Of a stretch of DNA of 64,000 nt, positions 1 to 9,423 are shown in pieces. Made by a program: the position numbers and the translations under genes. The notes below the pieces were generated by a model. It worked only from the letters and a program-made list of their open reading frames with translations. It did not search any database and was not told the origin of the DNA. The first letter of the stretch is position 1; the number at the start of each line of letters is the position of its first letter. The stretch covers positions 1,736,001 to 1,800,000 of the forward strand of contig AP023052.1 in NCBI GenBank assembly GCA_019703815.1. Reading direction: 5' to 3'. The DNA is from Thaumasiovibrio occultus (lineage in GTDB: Bacteria > Pseudomonadota > Gammaproteobacteria > Enterobacterales > Vibrionaceae).

Positions 1-3000
1 GTCCCTCTTCTACATCAGAGCAACGCTCTTCAGCTTCAGTGTTTAACTCAATCTCAAAGTCAGCTGTTTCTTGGTGTATGTTCTCACTCGTAACATCAGC
101 TTGGCTGTCGACTTCGAGCGCTTCTGCTTGAGTTTTTCCACCTAGAACATATTCGGTCGGTACGTGACATAACTTGACGATATCTAACTTGTTAAGCACT
201 TCTTGCAGTGGCGTTTCGACCAAACGAGGAAGCAAGCCCATCGGTAAGTCGACTTTTAGCACGCCATCCAACATTTTATAATCGGGTTGCAAGCAACTTG
301 CGCCCTCAAGGTGACTGACAACAAAACCATCTGGGTAATCAGCAACTTTTGCTAGCGAGTAATCGCCTTTCAGCCACTCTTCTTTGTTATCTAGTAGTGC
401 GTCAAAGTAGTCTGGAGCGAACACATTGTACAAGCGGTACTTGTCTACCTGCATTAGCACTTGACGCATGAACAGACCGCGGTAAAGCTTGCTTGCAAGG
501 TTGTCATTGCCAAGCAGATCTTCGCTCAGGTAGCGCAACAACTCTTTTGATTGCTTAACTGCTTTTTTGTAGTCAGGAATTGAACCCGTTTTTACTTCCA
601 CGGGTAGCAAGTACATGTCTTGCCCTTTAAAGCCTACAAGCAGTACATCATCAGAAATCTCACCTTTTTTGTAACCATGAACGTTGCGCGAGAATTCACT
701 GTCTGACATTTTTAGGCCAATGTTTCCTGAAACACGGATCATTTCTGCCACAGAAAGCGGAACCCAGGTGATGTCTGAGTTGTGAACTAAGCTGGTCACA
801 AACTTATAAGCACCAATAACACCTTTGCGCTCTTTGTTGATGGTTGGCGCGCAGGTCATCATCTTCAACAGCCAGTCGCCGTTAAAGGCATTGAACTCAT
901 TGATTTGGCCACCATCACCCTGCTTAATGACTTTTTCAAACAGACCACGCTGTGCCGTTACGGTAATCGCATCGTAGCTGGATGAGCTGGTGTACTGATC
1001 GGAATAGTGAATCAGCACCACATCTTCATTGCTGTGGAAGAAATCTAATGTCACTTTTGGATCAATGATGGTTGTCCAAATGGAGCTGTCGTATGAGCGC
1101 TCTAGCAAACCTTTAAAATCTTCACTCACTGCAAGCGCAACTGCGTTTGCACCGTGATATTGCGTATTTGGCTTTAACGCTGGCTTGAGTAAAGCACCAA
1201 CGTATTTGGCCATCATCAGGTGTGGGTGGCCTTGATAATCGGTGCCCTTCAAACCAAAGCCAGTAAAGTAAGAGCCAGATTTACTCTCAGACGCGTCACC
1301 CGTTAATAGACCATCACATGCAATACCAGAAGCCATGTCTTCGATTGCAATGTCGGAGCAATCCACTTTGTCGTTATTACGGAAGAACGAGAGGTGCGCG
1401 TATGACTGACCGTCTTTATTCGCCTGCTCATTGGTAAACTTACTGTAGGTTAAGCGAGTGCGAAGGATATCAATGATGGTATCCGCCACTTCACGTACTT
1501 TGCCTTTGTTCAGCTCTAACCACTCCTTCAGTTCGTCGTAATTGGCTGTTTCTGCAAAGCGGTCAAACGCATTAAACGTCAGTTTGTCATCATAAAGGTT
1601 GATATGAATCGAAGCCGCTTGTTCTTGATTGCTACGGATGTAATCCACTAGCCCCATGAACAGCTCTTCAGCGCTATCTTGATTCACTGCGTTGATGATG
1701 ATGCTCTTTTCAGAACCTGTGAATAGTTGACTAAATGCGGTTTGGAACTCGTCGATTTTTTCTTTGACGAGTTTACGAACGAATGTCAGTGAACTCTTCT
1801 CTTGAGGGACGCTTTTTATCCAAAATGCGTTTTCTTTCACCTGTTGGTTGTAAGCAAACTCGTGCTGAGGATGATAAACATATGGCAACAAGCCTTTTGG
1901 TGATAGGCGCTCAAACGTCACATCAGGCAAGCTAGCAAAGCTTTCATCTTCACGAATCACTTTGCGTAGGTTTAGGTAGTAAGCCAATATTAACGGGTGG
2001 AACGGAGAGTAATACTCTTCACCTTCAGATTTAACCAAACCAATTTGCAGCGCGACTTTTTGCTCTTTGGTCAGCATACTGCCCGTTGGAATCGCTTCAA
2101 AGTAAGCAAAACTTGCATCGACTACATTTTGTACAAGCGTCGTAAAATCATCCCCCCAAGAGGCTAGAGATGGTGTACTACGACGCTGCTCAAGGTAATC
2201 ATACAATTCGACATAGGATGAATGAATCGCGTCATCAATGGCTTGTACATCATCCAACTTGATTGTGTCAGAGTCAGAAATAGACACGACTTTGTCATTG
2301 ATGAAGGCTTCTTCCCAGCGCAGCAGTTTTAAACGAACACCAGGTACAACAAATTCGCTGTTATCGATACCAACTTTACCTTTTTGGGAGTAAAACTCGC
2401 CGTTGTATTCATCTTTGAATAACTTATGGTAACGGCCTCGGTTGAGTAGCAAAGGCAAGCTCAACGAGTCTGTTGCTACTGCACCTTCGACATTGAACTT
2501 AAGCTGGTTGTCGCCTGATTTAACAGTGAAATCAATTTCATCCGCTTCATTGGCAAGTGCCTCAAAGTCCACCAGCGAGTGCTCTGCTACGTCTACGACT
2601 TGTTTTGCATCCGTCAAAGAACAAGCTGTACCCTCTTCCGCTCGAATCTGAAGCTTATTTTCTTCCATGTTCAAGGTTAAACGCTGCTTCGCAGGCGCTG
2701 GCTCGATCAAGAAGATGTTTTTGAATGACTCAATGTAAAATTCACCCTTGCGAACAACGAGACAGCGGAAGTTGTAGACCTCAGACTTGTTCTCGCGCTT
2801 GAGCGCTAGGTTGAAGAACAACGGTTCGTTATTGTATGTACCTTTCAAGCTTGCTCGGGTCGTCTTCAGGCCATTCAGCGTTGAAATCACTTCTTGATTA
2901 CCAAGCGCTTTAGCTGGTTGAATTTTAAACTGGCTCTTTTCTAGATTGCTTGCACCTTGGAAAATCAACTTCAATTCAAAGTCATTGACGCCTTCGTCTA

Positions 3001-3943
3001 GCTCAATGATAAGGTGACGATCACGCATACCGGCTTTAGTTTCTGCACGGTTACGCGCAGTAATAGTCATGCCTTCGCTGGCTTGCTCTTCTTCAAGGAC
3101 AAGTTGCTGCTGTGCATTGCGTTTTTTCTCTTGTAGAAACGCTTCAAACTCAACATCTTTCCACGCATCAGTTTCAGAGAAGTTTTCGTTAATGAATTTT
3201 TCACCAAACGACTTCAAACGGTCCTGAAGCTGATCACCGAAGTGTTCCACTTCAAAAGAAAGCTCTTCATAGAGTGCACGGTTGTCTTCCAAACGTTTTT
3301 TGATTTGTTTCGGGTTACCACTCATCTCTGCAACGAGCGGATCTTCAAACATACCAAGCTCATTGAAGCGCAGATCACCATCTTCAACAGCTTTGTATAG
3401 TGATTCAAAACCGAACATGGTCGCGCCATCTTCAAGGATCGCATCAAACTGGTCATCCAAAAGACAATTAGACACATCACGGCCTTTGTCTTGTTGATCA
3501 ATCAGCCCTTTCATCGCCGCTTTGATCTTGCTTGGACTCCACACCTGATCAAGCTGAGCCAGATCTTCTGCTGAGTTAATCAAAGTATCCAACAAGCTAT
3601 TGTGAATGACCACCAGCGCGCAGCCCTTCAAGTAGCCTGACTGGCTTGCAACTTCATCACGTAGGTGAGAGATATAGTTTTCTGTAAAGCCTTGGTACTC
3701 TGCAGGATCTTCACTATGAATAACAGATACGATCTTACAGTTAGACAACTGAATAAATGGCAGCTCGATACCGTTGCTCGCACTAATGAAACTTTGTGAA
3801 TGTGCGATCATCGCTTGGTACAAGCGTGCACTGTTTTCGCTATCTGGTGACTTGAACTGATAACGGAAGCCTGCCTTGATGTGAGTTTCAGCGTCAGCCA
3901 AAAACTGCTCAACTAGAAAGGTCTCAAATTGTTTTACGGACAT
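1..3943 (-). CDS. DNA phosphorothioation-dependent restriction protein DptH (partial)
   Basis: This is the N-terminal 1314 residues of a very large protein; the reading frame runs without a stop to the left edge, so the C-terminus is outside the window. It starts with ATG at 3943 inside the end of dptG (20-base overlap), the usual F-G-H order. DptH (DndH) forms the restriction complex with DptF and DptG that cuts DNA lacking phosphorothioate marks. In the family the C-terminal part carries a HerA/FtsK-like ATPase, which would lie beyond base 1; no Walker motif was seen in the visible part. The visible C-terminal 50 residues are strongly acidic. The call rests mainly on its position after clear dptF and dptG genes and on its size. 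Confidence 0.85.
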   Translation of the reverse strand, partial: MSVKQFETFLVEQFLADAETHIKAGFRYQFKSPDSENSARLYQAMIAHSQSFISASNGIELPFIQLSNCKIVSVIHSEDPAEYQGFTENYISHLRDEVASQSGYLKGCALVVIHNSLLDTLINSAEDLAQLDQVWSPSKIKAAMKGLIDQQDKGRDVSNCLLDDQFDAILEDGATMFGFESLYKAVEDGDLRFNELGMFEDPLVAEMSGNPKQIKKRLEDNRALYEELSFEVEHFGDQLQDRLKSFGEKFINENFSETDAWKDVEFEAFLQEKKRNAQQQLVLEEEQASEGMTITARNRAETKAGMRDRHLIIELDEGVNDFELKLIFQGASNLEKSQFKIQPAKALGNQEVISTLNGLKTTRASLKGTYNNEPLFFNLALKRENKSEVYNFRCLVVRKGEFYIESFKNIFLIEPAPAKQRLTLNMEENKLQIRAEEGTACSLTDAKQVVDVAEHSLVDFEALANEADEIDFTVKSGDNQLKFNVEGAVATDSLSLPLLLNRGRYHKLFKDEYNGEFYSQKGKVGIDNSEFVVPGVRLKLLRWEEAFINDKVVSISDSDTIKLDDVQAIDDAIHSSYVELYDYLEQRRSTPSLASWGDDFTTLVQNVVDASFAYFEAIPTGSMLTKEQKVALQIGLVKSEGEEYYSPFHPLILAYYLNLRKVIREDESFASLPDVTFERLSPKGLLPYVYHPQHEFAYNQQVKENAFWIKSVPQEKSSLTFVRKLVKEKIDEFQTAFSQLFTGSEKSIIINAVNQDSAEELFMGLVDYIRSNQEQAASIHINLYDDKLTFNAFDRFAETANYDELKEWLELNKGKVREVADTIIDILRTRLTYSKFTNEQANKDGQSYAHLSFFRNNDKVDCSDIAIEDMASGIACDGLLTGDASESKSGSYFTGFGLKGTDYQGHPHLMMAKYVGALLKPALKPNTQYHGANAVALAVSEDFKGLLERSYDSSIWTTIIDPKVTLDFFHSNEDVVLIHYSDQYTSSSSYDAITVTAQRGLFEKVIKQGDGGQINEFNAFNGDWLLKMMTCAPTINKERKGVIGAYKFVTSLVHNSDITWVPLSVAEMIRVSGNIGLKMSDSEFSRNVHGYKKGEISDDVLLVGFKGQDMYLLPVEVKTGSIPDYKKAVKQSKELLRYLSEDLLGNDNLASKLYRGLFMRQVLMQVDKYRLYNVFAPDYFDALLDNKEEWLKGDYSLAKVADYPDGFVVSHLEGASCLQPDYKMLDGVLKVDLPMGLLPRLVETPLQEVLNKLDIVKLCHVPTEYVLGGKTQAEALEVDSQADVTSENIHQETADFEIELNTEAEERCSDVEEG

Positions 3944-5276
3944 AAACTGCGTCTCCACTATCACTCATGCGCTCAACGTTACCAATGCGCTCATAGAATT
4001 TAATTAGTTCTTGTTCGGTTTGTTTATCTACGAAAATGCCACGTTGTTTAAATGCGGCAATCAGCTCGTGGAAACGGAGTTTGTCCTTTTCTCCAACAAC
4101 AAGGTTGGTTAATAAAATGATGTAGTCTTGGTTAAGCACCAACACTCGGCCACTGCGACCTCGGCTTTGAATAAAGTGAGCAGCAAGATACTTTTCTACT
4201 TCAGAAACGTATTTTTTGTTGATGTTGAATCGCTCGCCGATACTAAACTGTGCCATGGCTAACTTCATGATGTTGCCAAGCCAGTCCAGCGCAGATTCCG
4301 ATTCATCAAGCGATGTATCAAGTCCACGCTGAGCTTTAAATGCTCGCGCAAAGTTCTCTAAGTCACTCTTTAGGTGTTCATAGCGGGATTCTTGAATCCC
4401 CTTTGAAATCGCCCACAATGGTACTTTGGCAGCACTCTTGTCACCCATGCCAGGCTGAAGAAGTTCTAGCATTGTCAACATTGGGAACAAACGAGTCGCC
4501 GATTCATTGAAAAGCTTGTAACCGTGATTTTTGATGTGTGTACGTTCATTGCTAGCACGCTCATGATCCATGATGAAGTACAACGGCTTCGCTGTTGGCT
4601 CCTCACCAGAGCGCCAATCTGTGAGTGATAGGCTTAACTGAGCAGTGTAAGCAAAACCGTAAAAAGACAAGAACGATTCGATTTCACTTAACAGGTACTT
4701 AGGTCGACAGGCCAAAAACTTCAAATCATCACGAAATGCTTTAGATAGGTATGGCAAGTATGGATGCTCACTTGCTTGCATTGATGAATCGCTCTTCATC
4801 TTGCCACGCAGAGTTGAAAGCATCTCTCGTTCAATAAAGTTGAGTTTTGCATCAAACTCTTCGACACGCATGTTCTGAAGTAAGTTGGTAAACATAGAAG
4901 CAACACGAGAATCACCAGCTGCAAACTCACCTTTTTGCGCACGAAATAGTAAAAGCTCAGGGCTCACAGAGAAGATATCTTTGTTATCAAAGTACATCTC
5001 TCGTAGAACTTCCCAAAACTCTTCTTCGCCTAACTTCTCTTCAAACGCAGACTGACAATCAGAGACAAAATCCTCGTATTTGTAGCCTTCAATCTTCTTA
5101 CGTAATAATCCACGTAATACAAGACCAATTACCGCGTAGATATCAAAGTCATTACCTTTGGTGCGAATTGGAAGGTAACTGTTCAAGCTATTTTTATTAG
5201 GTACGTCTTCCGCTGTTTGTGGCAACTTCGGATTAAACGGTTTGATGTATTTATCCATTGTCATCTTAAATACCAC
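3924..5276 (-). CDS. dptG: DNA phosphorothioation-dependent restriction protein DptG
   Basis: A 450-residue soluble protein of the length expected for DptG (DndG), the middle gene of the dptFGH restriction cluster. No catalytic motif or membrane segment is visible, and the family has no well-defined domain. The first ATG at 5276 overlaps the end of dptF by about 11 bases, and an alternative ATG lies five codons further in (MTMDKYIK). The stop overlaps the start of dptH. Tight overlaps on both sides imply translational coupling and a fixed ratio of the three proteins. The assignment rests on sequence resemblance and on context. Confidence 0.87.
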   Translation of the reverse strand: MVFKMTMDKYIKPFNPKLPQTAEDVPNKNSLNSYLPIRTKGNDFDIYAVIGLVLRGLLRKKIEGYKYEDFVSDCQSAFEEKLGEEEFWEVLREMYFDNKDIFSVSPELLLFRAQKGEFAAGDSRVASMFTNLLQNMRVEEFDAKLNFIEREMLSTLRGKMKSDSSMQASEHPYLPYLSKAFRDDLKFLACRPKYLLSEIESFLSFYGFAYTAQLSLSLTDWRSGEEPTAKPLYFIMDHERASNERTHIKNHGYKLFNESATRLFPMLTMLELLQPGMGDKSAAKVPLWAISKGIQESRYEHLKSDLENFARAFKAQRGLDTSLDESESALDWLGNIMKLAMAQFSIGERFNINKKYVSEVEKYLAAHFIQSRGRSGRVLVLNQDYIILLTNLVVGEKDKLRFHELIAAFKQRGIFVDKQTEQELIKFYERIGNVERMSDSGDAVYVRKTI

Positions 5277-6861
5277 TCACTTCGAAATACTCGTCATCTT
5301 CATTGACGATCTTGTAGCGCTTATCATTCTTCAGGATAAACAGGGTGCTCTTCTCGTTTGCAACAGTAATGATCTGTTCAATCACCTCATCCAACAGCAG
5401 CACCGCGTTTTTGTCGTGCTTATTAGGTCGATACCCCTGATTAATCTTCTCTAACAACTCGAGTAAGTTGATACTGATTGGCATTGGAAGAAGTGTGTTA
5501 TCATCAGCACGAACGTGTGCATTGAAAGCTCCAATTTTGCTCACGCCCTGAGTTTTAATTGCCGTAAAATCCGGTTTCACCTCAAGCTCAGCAGCCGTTT
5601 TAAAACCGTTATATTCTGAGATAAAAAATTGGTCTTTATCAAGCGTTGGAGAGTTACGATTACAGTAACGGTGGATAGCTGCAATTACGATGTCTTTGTA
5701 GAACTTGTTTAGTTCTTTTTTCTGATGAGCAGATCCATCGAACTCACGATGAAGTAGCCAGATATTGGCATACTGATTCACTAAAGAGTTATCGAAATCG
5801 ACTTTCAGCTCGTTGATGTATTCGTTCGAAAATTGCTCTTCATCTTTTAATAAATACACCATGCGCAAGTAAGAAACTGCACTTAATACGTCAAATACTC
5901 CGAGCGGCCTCACTTGCTCTTTTAACTGAGTAAAGCCTTCATCTTCAATGCCCAAACCAAATTGCAAAACAAACTCATCAATCTTGCGAGTATGAATATT
6001 GCTTGGGTCAAAGCTCTGAATGTGCTCTAACAGCTCGTTGTCCGCACCGGAGAATAAATTATCGAACAGGTAACCATCCGTCGCTAAGATCTGGAAAACG
6101 AAATCCAGTAAAGCACGCGCCGTTAAAAATTGGTCTTTGATCAAACGTGCTTTGAGTAATAAAGCAATAATGCTCTTTTGAACAGAATCTAACCCCAACA
6201 AAGCGTAATTCGCGGTCAGCGTGGTGTGGCCGGACTTTTTCACTTCACTATCATAAAGCGCATAAAACGGATTATTTAAAGTAGGCTCAGTTAAGCGAGC
6301 GAGAAACTGAGCCGCAAAATCAGAAGTGCTTACTTCATGACCCAGAGTAAACTTCGGGTACTGCTCGAAATCTAGATATGTATGGTTCGCTGGAATGTCG
6401 TCCGTTTGATTTTCCAGAAAAGCCTTTATCGACGCTTTTACATCGTTATGTTGGTCAGCACCTTCCTCAGCATAGTTACCCAACATACCAATATTAATGC
6501 CAACAACAAGTGGCTTGTCATTTCCTTTGAACTGAGTGAAACGCTCATCTAACGCATGAATAGCCGTTTGGCTCGGGTTGAAGCTATGTGTCGCATCAAG
6601 ATGAAAATCATGCGTTGCTTTATGCTTTTGGCTGTATTGCGTCAAAATCTCCGACTTGCCGTCACCACTACTGCCACACAAAAAGATGATCTCATCTTTT
6701 TTGGCAGACAGAAGCGCTTGCTTAAAATCAGCTTCAATGTCGGTTTTGATGTAGATATGGCTTTTATATTCAGCCAGACAGTCTTGATTTGGCTCTCTTT
6801 CGGTACTTACCGCATAAGGTGATGACTTGGAGAGAATGCTGAGGGCTTGTGCTAAATTCAA
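5266..6861 (-). CDS. dptF: DNA phosphorothioation-dependent restriction protein DptF
   Basis: A 531-residue P-loop NTPase. The Walker A motif GSSGDGKS is at residues 63-70, and the N-terminus (SKSSPYAVSTE, then YIKT) and DFHLDATHSF are typical of DptF (DndF). DptFGH cut DNA that has not received phosphorothioate marks from the Dnd modification proteins. The start is a TTG at 6861: the family normally begins right at this point, no ATG fits, and a GAGAAAG ribosome-binding site lies a few bases upstream within a small CTTTC/GAAAG hairpin. It is the first gene of the dptFGH operon. No dndB, C, D or E gene lies between it and the right end of the island. Confidence 0.92.
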   Translation of the reverse strand: MNLAQALSILSKSSPYAVSTEREPNQDCLAEYKSHIYIKTDIEADFKQALLSAKKDEIIFLCGSSGDGKSEILTQYSQKHKATHDFHLDATHSFNPSQTAIHALDERFTQFKGNDKPLVVGINIGMLGNYAEEGADQHNDVKASIKAFLENQTDDIPANHTYLDFEQYPKFTLGHEVSTSDFAAQFLARLTEPTLNNPFYALYDSEVKKSGHTTLTANYALLGLDSVQKSIIALLLKARLIKDQFLTARALLDFVFQILATDGYLFDNLFSGADNELLEHIQSFDPSNIHTRKIDEFVLQFGLGIEDEGFTQLKEQVRPLGVFDVLSAVSYLRMVYLLKDEEQFSNEYINELKVDFDNSLVNQYANIWLLHREFDGSAHQKKELNKFYKDIVIAAIHRYCNRNSPTLDKDQFFISEYNGFKTAAELEVKPDFTAIKTQGVSKIGAFNAHVRADDNTLLPMPISINLLELLEKINQGYRPNKHDKNAVLLLDEVIEQIITVANEKSTLFILKNDKRYKIVNEDDEYFEVSGI

Positions 6862-7276
6862 AATACTTTCTCTTGAAAGATAGAGTTATGGCCTTGACTA
6901 ATAAGGTTATGTACTAGCTAGTACATATTATCGTGCCGAAAGTTTAATCAAACAATTAACGCTGAGGAGCCATAGTATACTAAGCTCATAGTAAATCTGA
7001 ACGTCAATAGAGATAAAATCGATATTTGTGACCAAAAGAACAAATACTTGTGAGGTAATATACAACACCTTACGTTTAGCTTATGTAGCCGCCGCAAACT
7101 GTACGATATTGCAACAAATAGTCGCCAATGGCAGTCACCAAACTCAGTATCAATCTATTTCCGCTAAATAAGCGACGATACATATACTGGAATTGACTCA
7201 ATGGGTGCGAATATCAAGACCTACTAACTGTTAGGAATACAGTTGTGGTCACCTAGTAGTGCTTTATCGACAAAAA
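6862..7276. other. Noncoding region upstream of dptF
   Basis: This 415-base AT-rich stretch between the convergent-looking XRE gene and dptF contains no supported gene. It holds the dptF promoter and an 18-bp palindrome described separately. The rest (about 6960-7276) shows nothing recognisable. Confidence 0.6.
6909..6955 (-). promoter_or_regulatory. dptF promoter with perfect palindromic operator
   Basis: On the minus strand a -35 box TTGTTT and a -10 box GATAAT are separated by 17 bases. Directly after the -10 box is the perfect 18-bp palindrome ATGTACTAGCTAGTACAT (6909-6926), which would cover the transcription start, about 50 bases before the dptF start codon. This is a classic position for a repressor site. 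The regulator is unknown; the XRE protein encoded at 7277-7525 is one candidate. Confidence 0.55.
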
Positions 7277-7525
7277 TTATACCACACTTGCTTTTGTTCT
7301 ATCATCCTGCACATAGACAATCACATCCCCAACTTCACACGAAAAATACTGACACAACGCATCAATGGCTTTTGTTGTCGTCGAGTACTCATAAGCAGGA
7401 TTCATCATTTTTGACAGCGCCGTGCGGTTAACGCCAGTCGCATTCGCAACTTCTTGCAGAGTGATTTTTCGACGTTCATTAAACTCTTTTTCGGCAATCA
7501 ACTCTTTTATTCTAAAACGAATCAT
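7277..7525 (-). CDS. XRE-family (Cro/C1-type) repressor
   Basis: An 82-residue protein that is almost entirely one helix-turn-helix domain: the recognition region around residues 22-42 reads TLQEVANATGVNRTALSKM, followed by Ala-Ile-Asp-Ala-Leu-Cys and Gly-Asp-Val-Ile, typical of short Cro/C1-type regulators. It is divergent from the excisionase-like gene at 7650, and the 124 bases between them hold two GTTCC-type inverted repeats that are likely its own operators. The role, inferred from arrangement, is control of the excision/integration module and perhaps of the dpt genes. Confidence in the fold is high and in the target genes low. Confidence 0.85.
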   Translation of the reverse strand: MIRFRIKELIAEKEFNERRKITLQEVANATGVNRTALSKMMNPAYEYSTTTKAIDALCQYFSCEVGDVIVYVQDDRTKASVV

Positions 7526-7565
7526 TCCTAACCCACTTTATAGCATTTTCTTATAACAGCGCTTT

Positions 7566-7615
7566 GTTCCTTGTAGGAACGAAAAATGCGCACTAACTTT
7601 GTTCCTAAGAGGCAC
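7566..7615. promoter_or_regulatory. Paired operators between XRE repressor and excisionase genes
   Basis: GTTCCTTGTAGGAAC (7566-7580) is a perfect inverted repeat with a 5-base spacer. A related imperfect copy, GTTCCTAAGAGGCAC, lies at 7601-7615; the two are 35 bases apart. They sit in the divergent promoter region, as expected for binding by the XRE protein. Confidence 0.55.
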
Positions 7616-7649
7616 ATACGTTACATTTTAAGCTCATTGGGGGTCACTG

Positions 7650-7886
7650 ATGTCACATACGTTACTATCAACCAAAGAACTTGCTCAAAGGATCAAGTTT
7701 AACCCAAGTTACATCAACTCAACACTGCGCGATGCCGTTTTTGTGGAGGGCGTGCATTACATTCGCCCATTCAATGGCCGCAAAATCCTTTATATCTGGG
7801 AAGCGGTTGAAGAAGAGATGTATCGCTCATCTAACCGAAACCAAACTTATATCCCGATGGCGGGAGGGCGTATCTGCAATGGCTAG
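7650..7886 (+). CDS. Excisionase-like small DNA-binding protein
   Basis: A 78-residue protein with a predicted winged-helix/MerR-like N-terminus (STKELAQRIKFNPSYIN) followed by Val-His-Tyr-Ile-Arg-Pro-Phe and Arg-Lys-Ile-Leu-Tyr, the pattern of small excisionase-type proteins that precede tyrosine integrases. A GGGGG ribosome-binding site is 8 bases before the ATG. It overlaps the start of the integrase by 8 bases, so the two are translationally linked. It would help recombination directionality of the element; this role is inferred from position and fold. Confidence 0.7.
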   Translation: MSHTLLSTKELAQRIKFNPSYINSTLRDAVFVEGVHYIRPFNGRKILYIWEAVEEEMYRSSNRNQTYIPMAGGRICNG

Positions 7887-9090
7887 CATTAACGCGCGCT
7901 CCGGCAAACTACGTATAGAGCTGAGGGTTCACGGTGAGCGCTGCCGAGAGCAGACCGCCTTACCCGATACCCCAGCTAATCGACGTAAACTCCAAAAACT
8001 GATCAATGATATTGATGCGGATATCCGTCTCGGTTGCTTTGTCTAGCGCGATTACTTTCCTGGCTCAAAACGAGCTCGTCAGTTTATCGCTCAAGACAAT
8101 CAAGCCGCCAAACGAAAAGAAAACATGTTGTTTCACTATAAAGCAGCACATAATCAACTGACTTTTCGTGACAACGTCACGTTTCATGATTTTGCCGATA
8201 TTTGGTTTGATGAGAACCAACCGCGTTGGAAACAAAGCTATCAAGAAACCCTGCAACTGATTTTAAGAAGTTATCTCATCCCTGAATTCGGTCATATGCC
8301 CATCAAGGAGATCACGCGGGGTGATATTCTCCAGTTCCGCGCCCAATTAACCCAGCGTAAAAAAGCACTATCGAATGACTTCATCAATCATGTCATGACC
8401 CCGCTGCGGATGATCCTGTCTGAAGGCGCCGATCGGTATGAATTTCGGACACCGTTTGAGAATATTAAAGCGCTCAAAGTCCCTAAACGCGATGTTCACC
8501 CGTTTTCTCTTGATGAGGTGCTCTATTTTCTTGAACACATTCGGCCTGACTTTCGCCCCTATTACACCGTTCGCTTTTTTACGGGTATGCGTACTGCCGA
8601 AATTGATGGTCTGAAATGGAAATACATCGATTGGAAGAGAAAGCTCATTCGCATTCGAGAGACCCTCGTCAATGGCCGTCCTGATACGGCCAAAACCGAT
8701 GGCTCAGTGCGTGAGATTCAAATGTCGAGTTTAGTTTACCAAGCCCTGAAAGAGCAACAAGCGTTGAATAATGGGCGTAGTGACTATGTGTTTTGCACCA
8801 ATGTCGGCACCCCTCTCGATCATCGCAACGTCCGTGACCGAATTTGGAAGCCGGCACTTAGTGCCATGAACTTTGGTTATCGCCGTCCCTACGAAACGCG
8901 CCATACGGCAGCTACCCTATGGCTCGCTGCAGGTGAGGCGCCAGAATGGATAGCGCGTCAAATGGGACACAGCACCACCAAAATGCTATTCGAGGTTTAC
9001 AGTCGCTTTGTACCGAACCTCACAAGGCAAGATGGCAGCGCCTTTGAAGCCCTACTCCAACGCTCTCAGCAACAAGGAGGCTCAAAATGA
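7879..9090 (+). pseudogene. Tyrosine integrase broken by an in-frame amber stop
   Basis: Read through, this frame gives a 403-residue phage-type integrase: an N-terminal DUF3596-type arm-binding domain (residues 1-60), a SAM-like core-binding domain (about 85-180) and a catalytic domain with Arg-238 (TGMRTAEIDGL), Arg-341 (YETRHTAA), His-364 (MGHS) and Tyr-374 (VYSRF). The single defect is TAG at 8044-8046 (codon 56), where relatives have Tyr in a Phe-x-Tyr-x-x-Tyr-Phe-Pro motif. The frame continues with Arg-Asp-Tyr-Phe-Pro-Gly-Ser-Lys with no shift. A restart at ATG 8125 would give a 321-residue protein with all catalytic residues but no arm-binding domain. A GGGAGGG ribosome-binding site supports the start at 7879. 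Confidence 0.85.
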
Positions 9091-9380
9091 CAAGTTACAT
9101 GGTGATCCACGCAACAAGCCTGACGCTCGATATCCTAACCAGTCCACAATTCGAGCGCACAAATAGCCGTGATATTGAAGCGTATTCCGATGACATCTAC
9201 CAACTCATTCTTCAACGATTAAATGATGGTACTGGTCATGCAACTCCGCAGGAGCAACACACTTATGCCCACAAACTCACTTCTGCGATTGTGAGTTATT
9301 TAATGACATGCACTAAGGCACCACATACAACCCCTTGTGCCGACGACATCATCTATTGGTTAAATCAGCAAATACGCTAA
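9087..9380 (+). CDS. Small unknown protein after the integrase
   Basis: A 97-residue, probably helical and soluble protein that I do not recognise. Its ATG overlaps the integrase stop by 4 bases (ATGA) and AGGAGG lies just upstream, so it is the last gene of the excisionase-integrase operon. Such small partners often accompany DUF3596 integrases, but no domain or catalytic motif is visible here. The next gene is convergent, ending 43 bases away. Confidence 0.65.
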   Translation: MTSYMVIHATSLTLDILTSPQFERTNSRDIEAYSDDIYQLILQRLNDGTGHATPQEQHTYAHKLTSAIVSYLMTCTKAPHTTPCADDIIYWLNQQIR

Positions 9381-9423
9381 TCGTACTATCCTCTGTATCT
9401 CAAACGCGGTTAGATGACGCATG

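Noticed and set aside
7681-7878. An upstream extension of the integrase frame
   Set aside because: This part overlaps the excisionase-like gene in another frame; ATG 7879 with a GGGAGGG site and the domain boundary mark the true start.
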